DNA from: Rhizobium sp. P38BS-XIX
GTDB taxonomy: Bacteria; Pseudomonadota; Alphaproteobacteria; Rhizobiales; Rhizobiaceae
Reading direction: 5' to 3'
Assembly: GCF_012641435.1 (NCBI RefSeq)
Contig: NZ_JABAIJ010000007.1
Span: 62,001 to 126,000 of the forward strand
DNA length: 64,000 nt
This document shows, piece after piece, positions 18,064 to 26,826 of the stretch. The notes beneath the pieces were generated by a model. That model worked only from the letters and a program-made list of their open reading frames with translations, made no database searches and was not told the origin of the DNA. Position 1 is the stretch's first letter; the number at the start of each line of letters is the position of its first letter. Made by a program: the position numbers and the translations under genes.

Positions 18064-18089
18064 ATGAATCGTCATTCATATATGAATGA
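18064..18089. promoter_or_regulatory. IclR operator candidate (ATGAAT/ATTCAT half-sites)
   Basis: Bases 18072-18089 form a perfect 18-bp palindrome (TCATTCATA and its complement). An extra ATGAAT at 18064-18069 pairs with the same ATTCAT over a four-base gap, and another ATGAAT lies at 18128-18133. A TTGACG at 18118-18123 could be the -35 of the rightward operon. The site is 24 bases upstream of the iclR start. Confidence 0.5.
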
Positions 18090-18218
18090 AGGCATTTTAC
18101 AAGCGCGCGAACACGGCTTGACGGCCAATGAATAAGATGTTTACTTATAAATCATTGATCCATATTTGGGTCTAGAGGGCAATCGGGCAAGGGGTCCGAT
18201 CTCAAGGGAGGAAGTTCG

Positions 18219-19535
18219 ATGAGGAATTGGAGGGCCGGTGTTGCTGCCGGCATGATGGCATTGCTTGCGAGCACTTCGGTCTTTGCCGCCGATCAGCCGG
18301 GCAAGTTTCCGGGCGTGACGATCGACGCCAAGCTCATCGGCGGTCAGCAATATGAGCCGCTTTATGCGCGCATTGCCGAGTGGGAGAAGGAGACGGGCGC
18401 CAAGGTCAACATTCTCTCCAAGAAGAACCACTTCGAGCTCGACAAGGAAATCAAGTCGGACATGGCCTCGGGCAGCATCTCCTGGTGCGTCGGCTCGAAC
18501 CATTCGTCTTTCGCGCCTCAATACCCCGATCTCTATACCGATCTTTCCAAGCTTCTGCCCAAGGATGAGATCGACAAGTATGTCGAGTCGACCATTCAGG
18601 CATCGACGATCGATGGCCGTCTGATCATGCTGCCGCGCGCCCAGTTCGACGTCTCGGCGCTCTATTATCAGAAGAGCCTCTATAACGACGAAGCCAAGAA
18701 GACGGCCTTCAAGGCCAAGTACGGCTACGATCTGGCGCCGCCGAAGACCTGGAAGGAAGTGTCCGACCAATCGATCTTCTTCGCCAATCCGCCGAACTTC
18801 TTCGGCACGCAGTTCCCCGGCAAGGAAGAGGCCATCAACGGTCGCTTCTATGAAATGCTGGTCGCCGAAGGCGGCGAATATCTCGACAAGGACGGCAAGC
18901 CTGCCTTCAACTCCGAAGCCGGCGTGCGCGCGCTCGACTGGTTCGTGAACATGTACAAGGCCAAGGCTGTTCCCGCAGGCGTGACCAACTATCTTTGGGA
19001 CGATCTCGGCGCAGGTTTCGCATCGGGCTCCATCGCGCTCGATCTCGACTGGCCGGGCTGGGCGACCTACTTCAACGATCCGAAGTCCTCGAAGGTTGCC
19101 GGCAATGTCGGCGTCGTCGTGCAGCCTGTCGGCTCGTCCGGCAAGCACACCGGCTGGTCCGGTCACCACGGCTTCTCGGTCACCGAGTCCTGCGCTCACA
19201 AGGATGCCGCCGCTTCGCTCGTGCTGTTCCTGACGAATGACGACTCGCAGAAGCTTGAGGCTGCCAACGGCACGTTGCCGACCCGCAAGGCTGTCTGGGA
19301 TTGGGATATCCAGCAGGCTGCTTCCGACCCTTACAAGAAGGAAGTCCTGAGCACCTTCCAGGAAGCCATGAAGTACGCTTTCCCGGTTCCGCGCACGCCG
19401 CAGTGGATCGAGATTTCCAACGTCGTCTATCCTGAGCTTCAGGCCGCCATTCTTGGCGACAAGAGCTCCAAGGAAGCGCTCGACGCCGCTGCCCAGAAGG
19501 CGACCGATGTCCTGAAGGACGCCGGCTCGCTCTAA
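18219..19535 (+). CDS. Sugar ABC transporter substrate-binding protein
   Basis: 438 residues with a Sec signal peptide (about 1-24, MRNWRAGVAAGMMALLASTSVFA then ADQPG). The mature part is a family 1 solute-binding protein, with ITVDAKLIGGQQYEPL-like opening and a ligand region containing YLWDDLGAGFASGSIALDLDWPG. It is the first gene of the rightward arm of the IclR locus and is followed by a stem-loop and its permeases. The ligand is unknown. The downstream mutarotase, dehydrogenase and dehydratase point to a monosaccharide or sugar acid. Confidence 0.88.
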   Translation: MRNWRAGVAAGMMALLASTSVFAADQPGKFPGVTIDAKLIGGQQYEPLYARIAEWEKETGAKVNILSKKNHFELDKEIKSDMASGSISWCVGSNHSSFAPQYPDLYTDLSKLLPKDEIDKYVESTIQASTIDGRLIMLPRAQFDVSALYYQKSLYNDEAKKTAFKAKYGYDLAPPKTWKEVSDQSIFFANPPNFFGTQFPGKEEAINGRFYEMLVAEGGEYLDKDGKPAFNSEAGVRALDWFVNMYKAKAVPAGVTNYLWDDLGAGFASGSIALDLDWPGWATYFNDPKSSKVAGNVGVVVQPVGSSGKHTGWSGHHGFSVTESCAHKDAAASLVLFLTNDDSQKLEAANGTLPTRKAVWDWDIQQAASDPYKKEVLSTFQEAMKYAFPVPRTPQWIEISNVVYPELQAAILGDKSSKEALDAAAQKATDVLKDAGSL

Positions 19536-19546
19536 GCGCTGCAATC

Positions 19547-19579
19547 GACCTCCCGCGCGTTTTCGGTGCGCGGGAGGTC
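19547..19579 (+). other. Intercistronic stem-loop after the binding-protein gene
   Basis: A perfect 12-bp stem (arms 19547-19558 and 19568-19579) around a 9-base loop begins 11 bases past the stop codon. No T-run follows, so it probably acts as an mRNA 3' stabiliser or attenuator that keeps the binding protein in excess. Confidence 0.65.
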
Positions 19580-19722
19580 CAGCAAACCAACGTCGAGAAT
19601 GACTTTCGATTGGCGCAAGGCGCCGGTCTTTTCAGCCGGTTTGCTGCCGGCTTCTCGGTCCCAAGCAATTCATTCCACGCAGTCCGGGCCACGCTGCCGA
19701 GGAATGCCGACAGGTGCAAACC

Positions 19723-20616
19723 ATGCCTAAAAGAATATCTCCACCGGTCCTGCTTCTTCTTCCGGCGATCATCGTCCTTGTGGCCGTGGTTCTGTTTCCG
19801 CTGCTTCTTTCCTTCTATTCCAGCTTCACGCCGTTTCGCCTGACGCGGCCGGCAACGCTCTTCACCTTCATCGGCTTCCGCAACTACACCCGCATCCTGA
19901 CCGATCCGGTGTTCCTGGCTGCTTTCGTGCGCACCGTGGTGCTTTTGACGATCGCGCTCAATCTGGAAATGCTGCTCGGTTTGGGATTGGCCATCCTCGT
20001 CAACAAGGCGACGCACGGCAAGCGCATCCTACGTACCCTTATGATGTTTCCGATGATGTTCTCGCCCGTGCTCGTCGGCTTCCAGTTCAAATTCATGTTC
20101 AACGACAATGTCGGTATCATCAACAATGCGCTGCAATCGCTGGGCATTACCAATGATGCCATACCGTGGCTCATCGACGGCAATCTGGCGCTGCTCTCCA
20201 TCGTCATCGCTGAAGTCTGGTCGTCGACATCTGTGTTCGCGATCCTCATTCTTGCCGGCCTGCTCGCCATGCCGCAGGAGCCGGTCGAAGCTGCAAAGGT
20301 CGATGGCTGCACCAGCTGGCAGACCTTCCGTTACGTCACCTGGCCATTCCTGATGCCCTTCGCCTTCATTGCGATGACGATCCGCTCGCTCGACGTTGCC
20401 CGCGCTTACGACATCGTCAAGATCATGACGGATGGCGGCCCGGCTCGCCGCACGGAGCTGATCTGGACGCTCGTCGGACGTACCGCCTATGCCGATGCGC
20501 AGATGGGGCTTGCCAATGCCATGGCCTATGTCTCGATCTTCCTGTCGATCGCCTTCACAGTCTATTTCTTCCGTAAGCTGGCGCTTGCCCGCACCCAGAT
20601 CGGAGCGGAGTGGTAA
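19723..20616 (+). CDS. Sugar ABC transporter permease (MalF type)
   Basis: 297 residues from ATG 19723; a GTG nine bases earlier is in frame. The first helix (VLLLLPAIIVLVAVVLFPLLLSFY) is followed by five more and by the coupling motif EPVEAAKVDGCTSWQTFRYVTWP. The 187-base gap from the binding protein carries the stem-loop and no other gene. The stop codon is two bases before the next permease's ATG. Confidence 0.9.
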   Translation: MPKRISPPVLLLLPAIIVLVAVVLFPLLLSFYSSFTPFRLTRPATLFTFIGFRNYTRILTDPVFLAAFVRTVVLLTIALNLEMLLGLGLAILVNKATHGKRILRTLMMFPMMFSPVLVGFQFKFMFNDNVGIINNALQSLGITNDAIPWLIDGNLALLSIVIAEVWSSTSVFAILILAGLLAMPQEPVEAAKVDGCTSWQTFRYVTWPFLMPFAFIAMTIRSLDVARAYDIVKIMTDGGPARRTELIWTLVGRTAYADAQMGLANAMAYVSIFLSIAFTVYFFRKLALARTQIGAEW

Positions 20617-20618
20617 TC

Positions 20619-21485
20619 ATGGATCGCAACGCTCAACAACGTCTGCATCGTCGCCTCTGGAACATCGCCTATCTTGTCGGTCTTTTCCTCGCGATGCTCA
20701 TCATCTGCCTGCCCGGCTTCTGGATCATCATCAGCTCGTTGCGTCCGACCGTGGAAATCATGGCGAAGCCAGCGGTCTGGATCCCGCATGAGCTTTCATT
20801 CGAAGCCTATCGCTCGATGTTCAGCGGTATGGGGCAGGGTGGTATCCCGGTATGGGATTATTTCCGCAATTCGCTGATTATCTCCATCACCTCGACCGCG
20901 ATTGCGCTCGTCATCGGCATGTCCGGCGGCTATGCCTTCGCCCGCTTCCGGTTCCGCGGCAAATCGGCCGTCTTCCTCGGCCTGATGTTGACGCGCTCCG
21001 TGCCCGGGGTTGCCCTCTCACTGCCGCTCTTCATGGTCTATGCGCGGATTGGGATCATCGACACGCATTTCGGCCTGATCCTCACCTATGTCGCGCTGAA
21101 CGTGCCTTTCACGATCTGGCTGATCGACGGCTTCTTCCGGCAGGTGCCGAAGGATCTCGCCGAAGCCGCGCAGATCGACGGCTGCACGCGCTGGCAAGCT
21201 TTCTGGCAGGTGGAATTTCCGCTTGCCGGCCCCGGCATCGCATCTGCCGGCATCTTCGCCTTCCTCACCTGCTGGAACGAGTACGCCCTGGCTTCGCAGC
21301 TGACGCGCTCCGTCAATTCCAAGACGCTGCCCGTGGGCCTGCTCGACTATACGGCCGAATTCACCATCGACTGGCGCGGCATGTGCGCGCTTGCAGTCGT
21401 GATGATCATTCCGGCGCTCGCTCTTACTTTCATCATTCAGAAGCATCTGGTGTCCGGTCTGACATTCGGTGCGGTCAAAGGTTGA
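20619..21485 (+). CDS. Sugar ABC transporter permease (MalG type)
   Basis: 288 residues from ATG 20619, with GGAG eight bases upstream inside the end of the previous gene. Helices include NIAYLVGLFLAMLIICLPGFWII, the coupling loop is DLAEAAQIDGCTRWQAFWQVEFP, and the C-terminus ends HLVSGLTFGAVKG. It pairs with the preceding permease and with the ATPase that starts six bases later. Confidence 0.9.
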   Translation: MDRNAQQRLHRRLWNIAYLVGLFLAMLIICLPGFWIIISSLRPTVEIMAKPAVWIPHELSFEAYRSMFSGMGQGGIPVWDYFRNSLIISITSTAIALVIGMSGGYAFARFRFRGKSAVFLGLMLTRSVPGVALSLPLFMVYARIGIIDTHFGLILTYVALNVPFTIWLIDGFFRQVPKDLAEAAQIDGCTRWQAFWQVEFPLAGPGIASAGIFAFLTCWNEYALASQLTRSVNSKTLPVGLLDYTAEFTIDWRGMCALAVVMIIPALALTFIIQKHLVSGLTFGAVKG

Positions 21486-21490
21486 TCTCA

Positions 21491-22588
21491 ATGGCTCAGG
21501 TTTCCCTTAAAAAACTCGTCAAGCGCTACGGCGCGCTGGAAATCGTCCACGGGATCGATCTCGACATCGCGGACAAGGAGTTCATCGCGCTCGTTGGCCC
21601 GTCCGGCTGTGGCAAGTCGACGACGCTGCGTATGATCGCCGGTCTGGAGGAAGTCTCCGGCGGAACGATCGAGATCGGCGATACCGTCGTCAACGACCTG
21701 CCGCCGCGCGATCGCAACATTTCCATGGTGTTCCAGTCCTACGCGCTCTATCCGCATATGACGGTGCGCGAGAACATGGGGTTCTCCCTGAAGATCGCCA
21801 AGCAACCGCAGGCGGAAATCGACAAGCGCGTCAATGAAGCAGCCGCCATTCTGAGCCTCGAGGCTCTGATGGATCGCCGACCGGCGCAACTCTCCGGTGG
21901 TCAGCGTCAGCGCGTCGCCATGGGCCGCGCCATCGTGCGCCAGCCGGAGGTCTTCCTGTTCGACGAGCCGCTGTCGAATCTCGACGCCAAGCTGCGCACA
22001 CAGATGCGTACCGAGATCAAGAAGCTGCATGCCAAGGTGCAGTCGACGGTCGTCTATGTCACACACGACCAGGTCGAAGCCATGACGCTGGCCGACCGCA
22101 TCGTCATCATGCGCGACGGTTATATCGAGCAGGTCGGCACACCGGACGAAGTGTTCAAGCGGCCTGCCACGCGCTTCGTTGCCGGCTTCATCGGATCACC
22201 TCCGATGAACATCGAAGAGGCGACGCTGAAAGCGGGCGAGCTGGTCTTCACGAATGGCGACCGTCTGCCGCTGCCGAGCCAGTTTGCAGGCAAGGTCAAG
22301 GAAGGTGAGAATGTCGCGTTCGGCCTCAGACCGGACGATATCTTCCCGACCGGTCACGGTCTGCACTCAGGCGCGGAATCCGCCGTCTACGAGCTGACCC
22401 TGCCCGTCGCCATCACCGAACCGCTCGGCAACGAAACGCTGGTCTTCATCGAGTTTGCCGGCCGCGAATGGGTGACGCGCATGCTCAATCCGCGCGCGCT
22501 GAAGAGCGGCGAACAGCTGAAGATGAGCTTCGACCTTAGTCAGGCACACCTCTTCTCCGTCGAAACCGGCAAGAGCCTGGCAATCTAA
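21491..22588 (+). CDS. Sugar ABC transporter ATP-binding protein (MalK/UgpC type)
   Basis: 365 residues from ATG 21491. Walker A GPSGCGKST, signature LSGGQRQRVAMGRA, Walker B VFLFDEPLSNLDA and the switch VTHDQ are intact, and about 120 residues of C-terminal OB/TOBE domain follow. The frame stays open a long way upstream across the permease gene, but that part has no family similarity. The stop is 12 bases before the dehydratase gene, so importer and enzymes share a transcript. Confidence 0.92.
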   Translation: MAQVSLKKLVKRYGALEIVHGIDLDIADKEFIALVGPSGCGKSTTLRMIAGLEEVSGGTIEIGDTVVNDLPPRDRNISMVFQSYALYPHMTVRENMGFSLKIAKQPQAEIDKRVNEAAAILSLEALMDRRPAQLSGGQRQRVAMGRAIVRQPEVFLFDEPLSNLDAKLRTQMRTEIKKLHAKVQSTVVYVTHDQVEAMTLADRIVIMRDGYIEQVGTPDEVFKRPATRFVAGFIGSPPMNIEEATLKAGELVFTNGDRLPLPSQFAGKVKEGENVAFGLRPDDIFPTGHGLHSGAESAVYELTLPVAITEPLGNETLVFIEFAGREWVTRMLNPRALKSGEQLKMSFDLSQAHLFSVETGKSLAI

Positions 22589-22600
22589 GGAATAGCTCCC

Positions 22601-23713
22601 ATGGCACGTATCGAGAAAATTGAATTGCGGATGGTCGACCTGCCGCCGAAGGTGAAGCGGACGGATGCGATCCAGAGCTTCGTCAGCCAGGAGACGCCGA
22701 TCGTCACCATCACCGATAGCGACGGGGCTGTCGGCACCGGCTACAGCTATACGATCGGCACCGGCGGTTCTTCCGTCATGCGGTTGCTCTGCGACCATCT
22801 GGTGCCGCTTTTGATCGGTGAGGATGCCGATTGCATCGAAGCCATCTGGCATAAAATGGAGTTTGCGACCCACGCCACGACCATCGGCGCCATCACGGCA
22901 CTGGCGCTTGCGGCCGTCGATACAGCACTTTGGGACCTGCGCGCCAAGAAGCAGAACCTGCCGCTCTGGAAGCTTGCCGGCGGCGCCAAGGATCGCTGCC
23001 CGCTCTACACGACCGAAGGCGGCTGGCTGCATATCGAGAAGGAAGCCTTGGTCGAGGACGCCCTGCAGGCGAAGGCCAAGGGTTTCTCCGGCTCGAAGGT
23101 GAAGATCGGCAAGCCGCATGGTTCGGAAGATTACGACCGACTGGCGGCGATGCGTCTGGCGCTTGGTTCCGGCTTCGAGATCATGACCGACTGCAATCAG
23201 GGCTTCACCGTCGACGAGGCAATCCGTCGGGCGGCGCGGCTGAAGGAGCTTGACCTTGCCTGGATCGAGGAGCCGCTGCCGGCTGATGATCTCGACGCCC
23301 ATATCCGATTGACCCGGTCGACGCCGACGCCGATCGCGGTTGGCGAATCCATGTATTCGATCCGGCATTTCCGCGAGTATATGCAGAAGGGTGCGTGCTC
23401 GATCGTGCAGGTGGATGTTGCCCGCATCGGCGGCATTACGCCGTGGCTGAAGGTGGCGCATGCTGCCGAGGCCTTCGATATACCGGTCTGCCCGCACTTC
23501 CTGATGGAGCTGCATGTCAGCCTCACCTGCGCCGTGCCGAACGGCAAATACGTCGAATACATCCCGCAGCTCGACGACCTCACGATGAAGGGCATGGAGA
23601 TCGTGGACGGCAAGGCGTTGGCGCCTTCCGAGCCCGGTATCGGCATCGCCTGGGATTGGGACGCCGTCAAGGCGCGCTCGATCGGCGAATTCACGCGCGA
23701 AATCCACGCCTGA
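22601..23713 (+). CDS. Mandelate racemase/muconate lactonizing-type dehydratase (enolase superfamily)
   Basis: 370 residues. The catalytic set is complete and ordered as in mandelate racemase: K166-x-K168 (KVKIGK), metal ligands D197 (MTDCNQ), E223 (WIEEP) and E249 (GES), and the D272-H299 dyad. Members of this subgroup mostly dehydrate acid sugars (fuconate, rhamnonate, galactonate, talarate/galactarate) to 2-keto-3-deoxy acids after removing the alpha proton. In this operon it should follow the lactonase. The sugar cannot be assigned from sequence alone. Confidence 0.9.
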   Translation: MARIEKIELRMVDLPPKVKRTDAIQSFVSQETPIVTITDSDGAVGTGYSYTIGTGGSSVMRLLCDHLVPLLIGEDADCIEAIWHKMEFATHATTIGAITALALAAVDTALWDLRAKKQNLPLWKLAGGAKDRCPLYTTEGGWLHIEKEALVEDALQAKAKGFSGSKVKIGKPHGSEDYDRLAAMRLALGSGFEIMTDCNQGFTVDEAIRRAARLKELDLAWIEEPLPADDLDAHIRLTRSTPTPIAVGESMYSIRHFREYMQKGACSIVQVDVARIGGITPWLKVAHAAEAFDIPVCPHFLMELHVSLTCAVPNGKYVEYIPQLDDLTMKGMEIVDGKALAPSEPGIGIAWDWDAVKARSIGEFTREIHA

Positions 23714-23726
23714 GGAGGAACGGACC

Positions 23727-24056
23727 ATGCAGCGGATGGGTATGGTGATCGGCCTGGAGCCGGCCAAGATCGCGCAATACAAGGCGCTTCACGCAGCCGT
23801 CTGGCCCGAGATCCTGGCGCTAATCTCTGAATGCAACGTCACAAACTATTCGATCTTCCTGAAAGAGCCGGAGAATCTGCTCTTCGGCTATTGGGAATAT
23901 GTCGGCACGGATTTCGAGGCCGATATGCGCAAGATGGCAGCCAGCCCGAAGAACCAGGAATGGTGGTCCGTTTGCATGCCCTGCCAGAAGCCGCTCGAAA
24001 CCCGCAAGGAAGGCGAGTGGTGGGCCATGATGGAGGAGGTTTTTCATCATGGGTGA
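23727..24056 (+). CDS. L-rhamnose mutarotase-family protein (RhaM/DUF718)
   Basis: 109 residues, the usual family length, with GMVIGLEPAKIAQYKALHAAVWPEIL at the start and a histidine-tryptophan pair (H26 and W29) as in RhaM. The rest matches with NYSIFLKEPENLLFGYWEYVG and NQEWWSVCMPCQKPL. RhaM interconverts the anomers of L-rhamnose, and relatives act on other 6-deoxy sugars. A GGAGG site precedes the ATG, and the 3' end overlaps the next gene by eight bases. Its presence suggests that the imported compound is a reducing sugar, perhaps 6-deoxy, before oxidation. Confidence 0.85.
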   Translation: MQRMGMVIGLEPAKIAQYKALHAAVWPEILALISECNVTNYSIFLKEPENLLFGYWEYVGTDFEADMRKMAASPKNQEWWSVCMPCQKPLETRKEGEWWAMMEEVFHHG

Positions 24057-25128
24057 GGCTTTCGACCCCAAATCTCTCCGCCAATGGTGGCCGAAGCCGT
24101 CAACGCCGCGTCCGATCGTGATCTTCGGCGCCGGTAGCATTGTCGGTGACGCGCATCTGCCGGCTTACAGGCAAGGCGGCTTTCCGGTCGCGGGTCTCTA
24201 CGATCCGGATGCCGAGAAAGCGACGGCACTTGCTGCTCAATGGGGCATTCGTGCATTCGCCTCCGAGGCCGAAGCGCTTGCCATAGAAGGTGCTATTTTC
24301 GATCTAGCGACGCCGCCGGCGGCGCATGCCAAAATCCTGTCGAAGTTGCCGCGCGGCTCCTTCGTGCTGATCCAGAAACCCATGGGCAGCGACCTCACAG
24401 GCGCCTCCGAAATTCTGCGGGTCTGCCGCGAGCGTGACATCAAGGCGGCGGTCAATTTTCAGCTCCGCTTCGCGCCAATGATGCTGGCGCTCTACGATGC
24501 CGTGATCAAGGGCTATCTCGGGGATGTCGTCGATTTCGATGCATGGCTGGCGCTTGCCACGCCCTGGGGTCTGTGGCCCTTCCTGAAAGGCCTGCCGCGG
24601 ATCGAGATCGCCATGCACTCGATCCACTATCTCGATTTCATTCGTGGCCTGCTCGGCAATCCGCTAGGTGTGCATGCCAAGACCATTGGGCACCCCAACC
24701 ACGACGTCGCGCAGACGCGGACGGCGGCGATCCTCGATTATGGCGACAAGGTCCGCTGCGTGCTCTCGGTCAATCACGACCATGATTTCGGCCGCAAGTT
24801 CCAGGCCTGCGAGTTTCGCATCGCCGGCACCAAGGGCGCTGCCTACATCAAGCTCGGCGTCAATCTCGACTATCCCAGTGGCGAACCGGATGAGCTTTGG
24901 ATCCGTCCCGAGGGTGGCAGCGATTGGGTCGAGGTGAAGCTTGAGGGTGCCTGGTTCCCGGACGCCTTCGTCAACCGCATGGCCAACCTGCAGCGCTTCG
25001 CATCCGGCGAGGATCATGAGTTGATCGGCTCCGGTGAGGATGCCTGGCAGACGATGGCCCTTGTCGAGGCCGCTTATCAGTCGAGCGCCACACCGGCGAC
25101 GTCGATCGCAGAACTTCCAAAGGCTTGA
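24049..25128 (+). CDS. Gfo/Idh/MocA-family sugar dehydrogenase
   Basis: 359 residues. The Rossmann loop reads IVIFGAGSIVGDAHLPAY near residue 23. The family EKP motif appears as QKP (VLIQKPMGSD), keeping the catalytic lysine but not the glutamate, and the histidine of MHSIHYLDFIRG fits the active-site position. It overlaps the mutarotase gene by eight bases. It is the best candidate for NAD(P)-dependent oxidation of the imported sugar to a lactone. Confidence 0.85.
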   Translation: MGEAFDPKSLRQWWPKPSTPRPIVIFGAGSIVGDAHLPAYRQGGFPVAGLYDPDAEKATALAAQWGIRAFASEAEALAIEGAIFDLATPPAAHAKILSKLPRGSFVLIQKPMGSDLTGASEILRVCRERDIKAAVNFQLRFAPMMLALYDAVIKGYLGDVVDFDAWLALATPWGLWPFLKGLPRIEIAMHSIHYLDFIRGLLGNPLGVHAKTIGHPNHDVAQTRTAAILDYGDKVRCVLSVNHDHDFGRKFQACEFRIAGTKGAAYIKLGVNLDYPSGEPDELWIRPEGGSDWVEVKLEGAWFPDAFVNRMANLQRFASGEDHELIGSGEDAWQTMALVEAAYQSSATPATSIAELPKA

Positions 25129-25131
25129 GGA

Positions 25132-25593
25132 ATGGCAGAGCAAACGATCTATTTCGAAGACTACGAACTCGGTCATGTCAGAGTGACCACGGGACGGACG
25201 ATTACCGAAACGGATTTCGTTGTCCATGCCGGCCATACCGGCGATTTCTTTCCGCATCACATGGACGCGGAATTCGCCAAGACCTTGCCAGGCGGCCAGC
25301 GTATCGCGCATGGCACGATGATCTTTGCGATCGGCGTCGGGCTCACGGCCTCGCTGATCAATCCCGTCGCTTTTTCCTATGGTTACGATCGACTCCGTTT
25401 CGTCCGCCCGGTGCATATCGGCGATACGATCCGCACGCGCGTCACCGTTTCGGCGAAAGAGGATGATCCGAAGCGGCCGACGGCGGGTCGTGTTGTCGAG
25501 CGCTGTGAGGTGCTGAACCAGCGCGATGAGGTTGTGCTCGCGGCGGATCATATCCTGATTGTCGAGCGCAAGGCCGGTGCGGAGAAGGCGTGA
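25132..25593 (+). CDS. MaoC-like hydratase/dehydratase (second copy)
   Basis: 153 residues. Here the hot-dog motif is more canonical: HAGHTGDFFPHHMDAEFAKTLPGGQRIAHGTMIFAIG, with the IAHG catalytic histidine that the first copy lacks. The later YDRLRFVRPVHIGDTIRTRV segment is close to YDKLRFIKPTFIGDTIYT of the copy at 15770-16315, so the two are paralogues within one locus. It starts three bases after the dehydrogenase stop and shares a base with the next gene. Substrate is presumably a CoA ester. Confidence 0.87.
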   Translation: MAEQTIYFEDYELGHVRVTTGRTITETDFVVHAGHTGDFFPHHMDAEFAKTLPGGQRIAHGTMIFAIGVGLTASLINPVAFSYGYDRLRFVRPVHIGDTIRTRVTVSAKEDDPKRPTAGRVVERCEVLNQRDEVVLAADHILIVERKAGAEKA

Positions 25594-26723
25594 TGGTGAA
25601 GCTCAAGGGAATGACCTGGTCGCATCCGCGCGGCTACGATCCGATGATCGCCTGCTCGAAGCAATGGCGGGAAAAGACCGGCGTCGAGATCAGCTGGGAA
25701 AAGCGGTCGCTGCAGGATTTCGAGACTTTTCCGGTCGAAGAGCTTGCCGCGCAATACGATCTCATCGTCATCGATCACCCGCATGTCGGCCAGATCACGC
25801 GTGAAGACTGCCTGTTGCCGCTCGACGATCCCTCGCATGCGCAGGAAATCGCCGCGATCGCAGCCGGAACCGTCGGTCAGTCCTATCCGAGCTACAACTG
25901 GCAGGGCCGCCAATGGGCATTTCCGCTCGACGCCGCGACACAGGTGCAGGCCCACAGGCCCGACCGCCTGAGCGCGCCGATCAAGGAACTCGCTGAGTTC
26001 GTCACGCTTGCCCAGGAAGGCAAGGCGATCCTGCCGATGCGGCCGCCACATTCGCTGATGACCTTCATCTCGCTGGCGGCACATCTCGGCACCCCCTGCA
26101 GCGTCGAAGGCCCGGATTTCATCGCCAAGGCTGATGGCGAAGCGGTGCTCGACTGGATGGCGCGGCTCGTCTCGGGAATGGATGCCAGCTGCTACGAGAT
26201 GGATCCGATCGCCGTGCTTGACCTGATGGCGCAGGCCGACAGCCCCTATGTCGCGTCGCCTTTCATCTATGGTTACGTCAACTATTCCTTCGTGGGCTTC
26301 AGGCCGGCGCGGATTGCCTTTGCGGACATGCCTGTGATCGATAACCGCCCACCGGACGGTTCGGCGCTCGGCGGAACGGGCATTGCCGTGTCGGCGCGCA
26401 CGCAGGCTCCGGAAGAGGCGAAAGCCTTTGTACGCTGGATCGCGAGCGGGGCCGTTCAGGCCGGCATCTATGCGAGTGGGAACGGGCAGCCGGGCCACGC
26501 AGATGCGTGGGTCAGCGATGCGGTCAACACGCCAGCACTCGATTTCTACCGCAACACGCGCGCAACGCTCGAGGGCGCCTATGTGCGGCCACGGCACGAC
26601 GGCTACATGGCATTTCAAAGCGACGCATCCGAGGCGATTAGCGATGGACTGCGAACGGGCACGCAGCATACAGTTCTTATCGACATGCTGAATCGCCGCT
26701 TCGCGCAGTCCTTCGAAGCTTAA
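25593..26723 (+). CDS. Solute-binding-protein-like protein without signal peptide
   Basis: 376 residues. The fold signature is that of a family 1 extracellular solute-binding protein: KQWREKTGVEISWEKRSLQDF, DLIVIDHPHVGQI, YNWQGRQWAFPLDAATQV and GTGIAVSARTQAPEEAKAFVRWIASG. However, the N-terminus (MVKLKGMTWSHPRGYDP) has no hydrophobic core or lipobox, so it should remain in the cytosol. The ATG at 25593 overlaps the MaoC stop as TGATG. It may be a cytosolic ligand sensor, an enzyme partner, or a binding protein exported another way. I cannot choose between these. Confidence 0.75.
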   Translation: MVKLKGMTWSHPRGYDPMIACSKQWREKTGVEISWEKRSLQDFETFPVEELAAQYDLIVIDHPHVGQITREDCLLPLDDPSHAQEIAAIAAGTVGQSYPSYNWQGRQWAFPLDAATQVQAHRPDRLSAPIKELAEFVTLAQEGKAILPMRPPHSLMTFISLAAHLGTPCSVEGPDFIAKADGEAVLDWMARLVSGMDASCYEMDPIAVLDLMAQADSPYVASPFIYGYVNYSFVGFRPARIAFADMPVIDNRPPDGSALGGTGIAVSARTQAPEEAKAFVRWIASGAVQAGIYASGNGQPGHADAWVSDAVNTPALDFYRNTRATLEGAYVRPRHDGYMAFQSDASEAISDGLRTGTQHTVLIDMLNRRFAQSFEA

Positions 26724-26826
26724 CGGGCGGTTGAGCCAACTGATTGTTATTGCATGATCTTATGCGTGCTGCCGGCCATGTGGCCGGAACGGATAGGGTC
26801 GTAGTTCCGAAGAAAGGATCGAAATT

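Noticed and set aside
18141..19544. A long minus-strand open frame over the binding-protein gene
   Set aside because: No domain or start signal is visible, while the plus strand has a signal peptide and a full binding-protein fold.
20852..21490. In-frame upstream extension of the ABC ATPase
   Set aside because: It lies over the permease gene in another frame, is rich in Arg and His as shadows usually are, and the ATPase family begins at MAQVSLKK.
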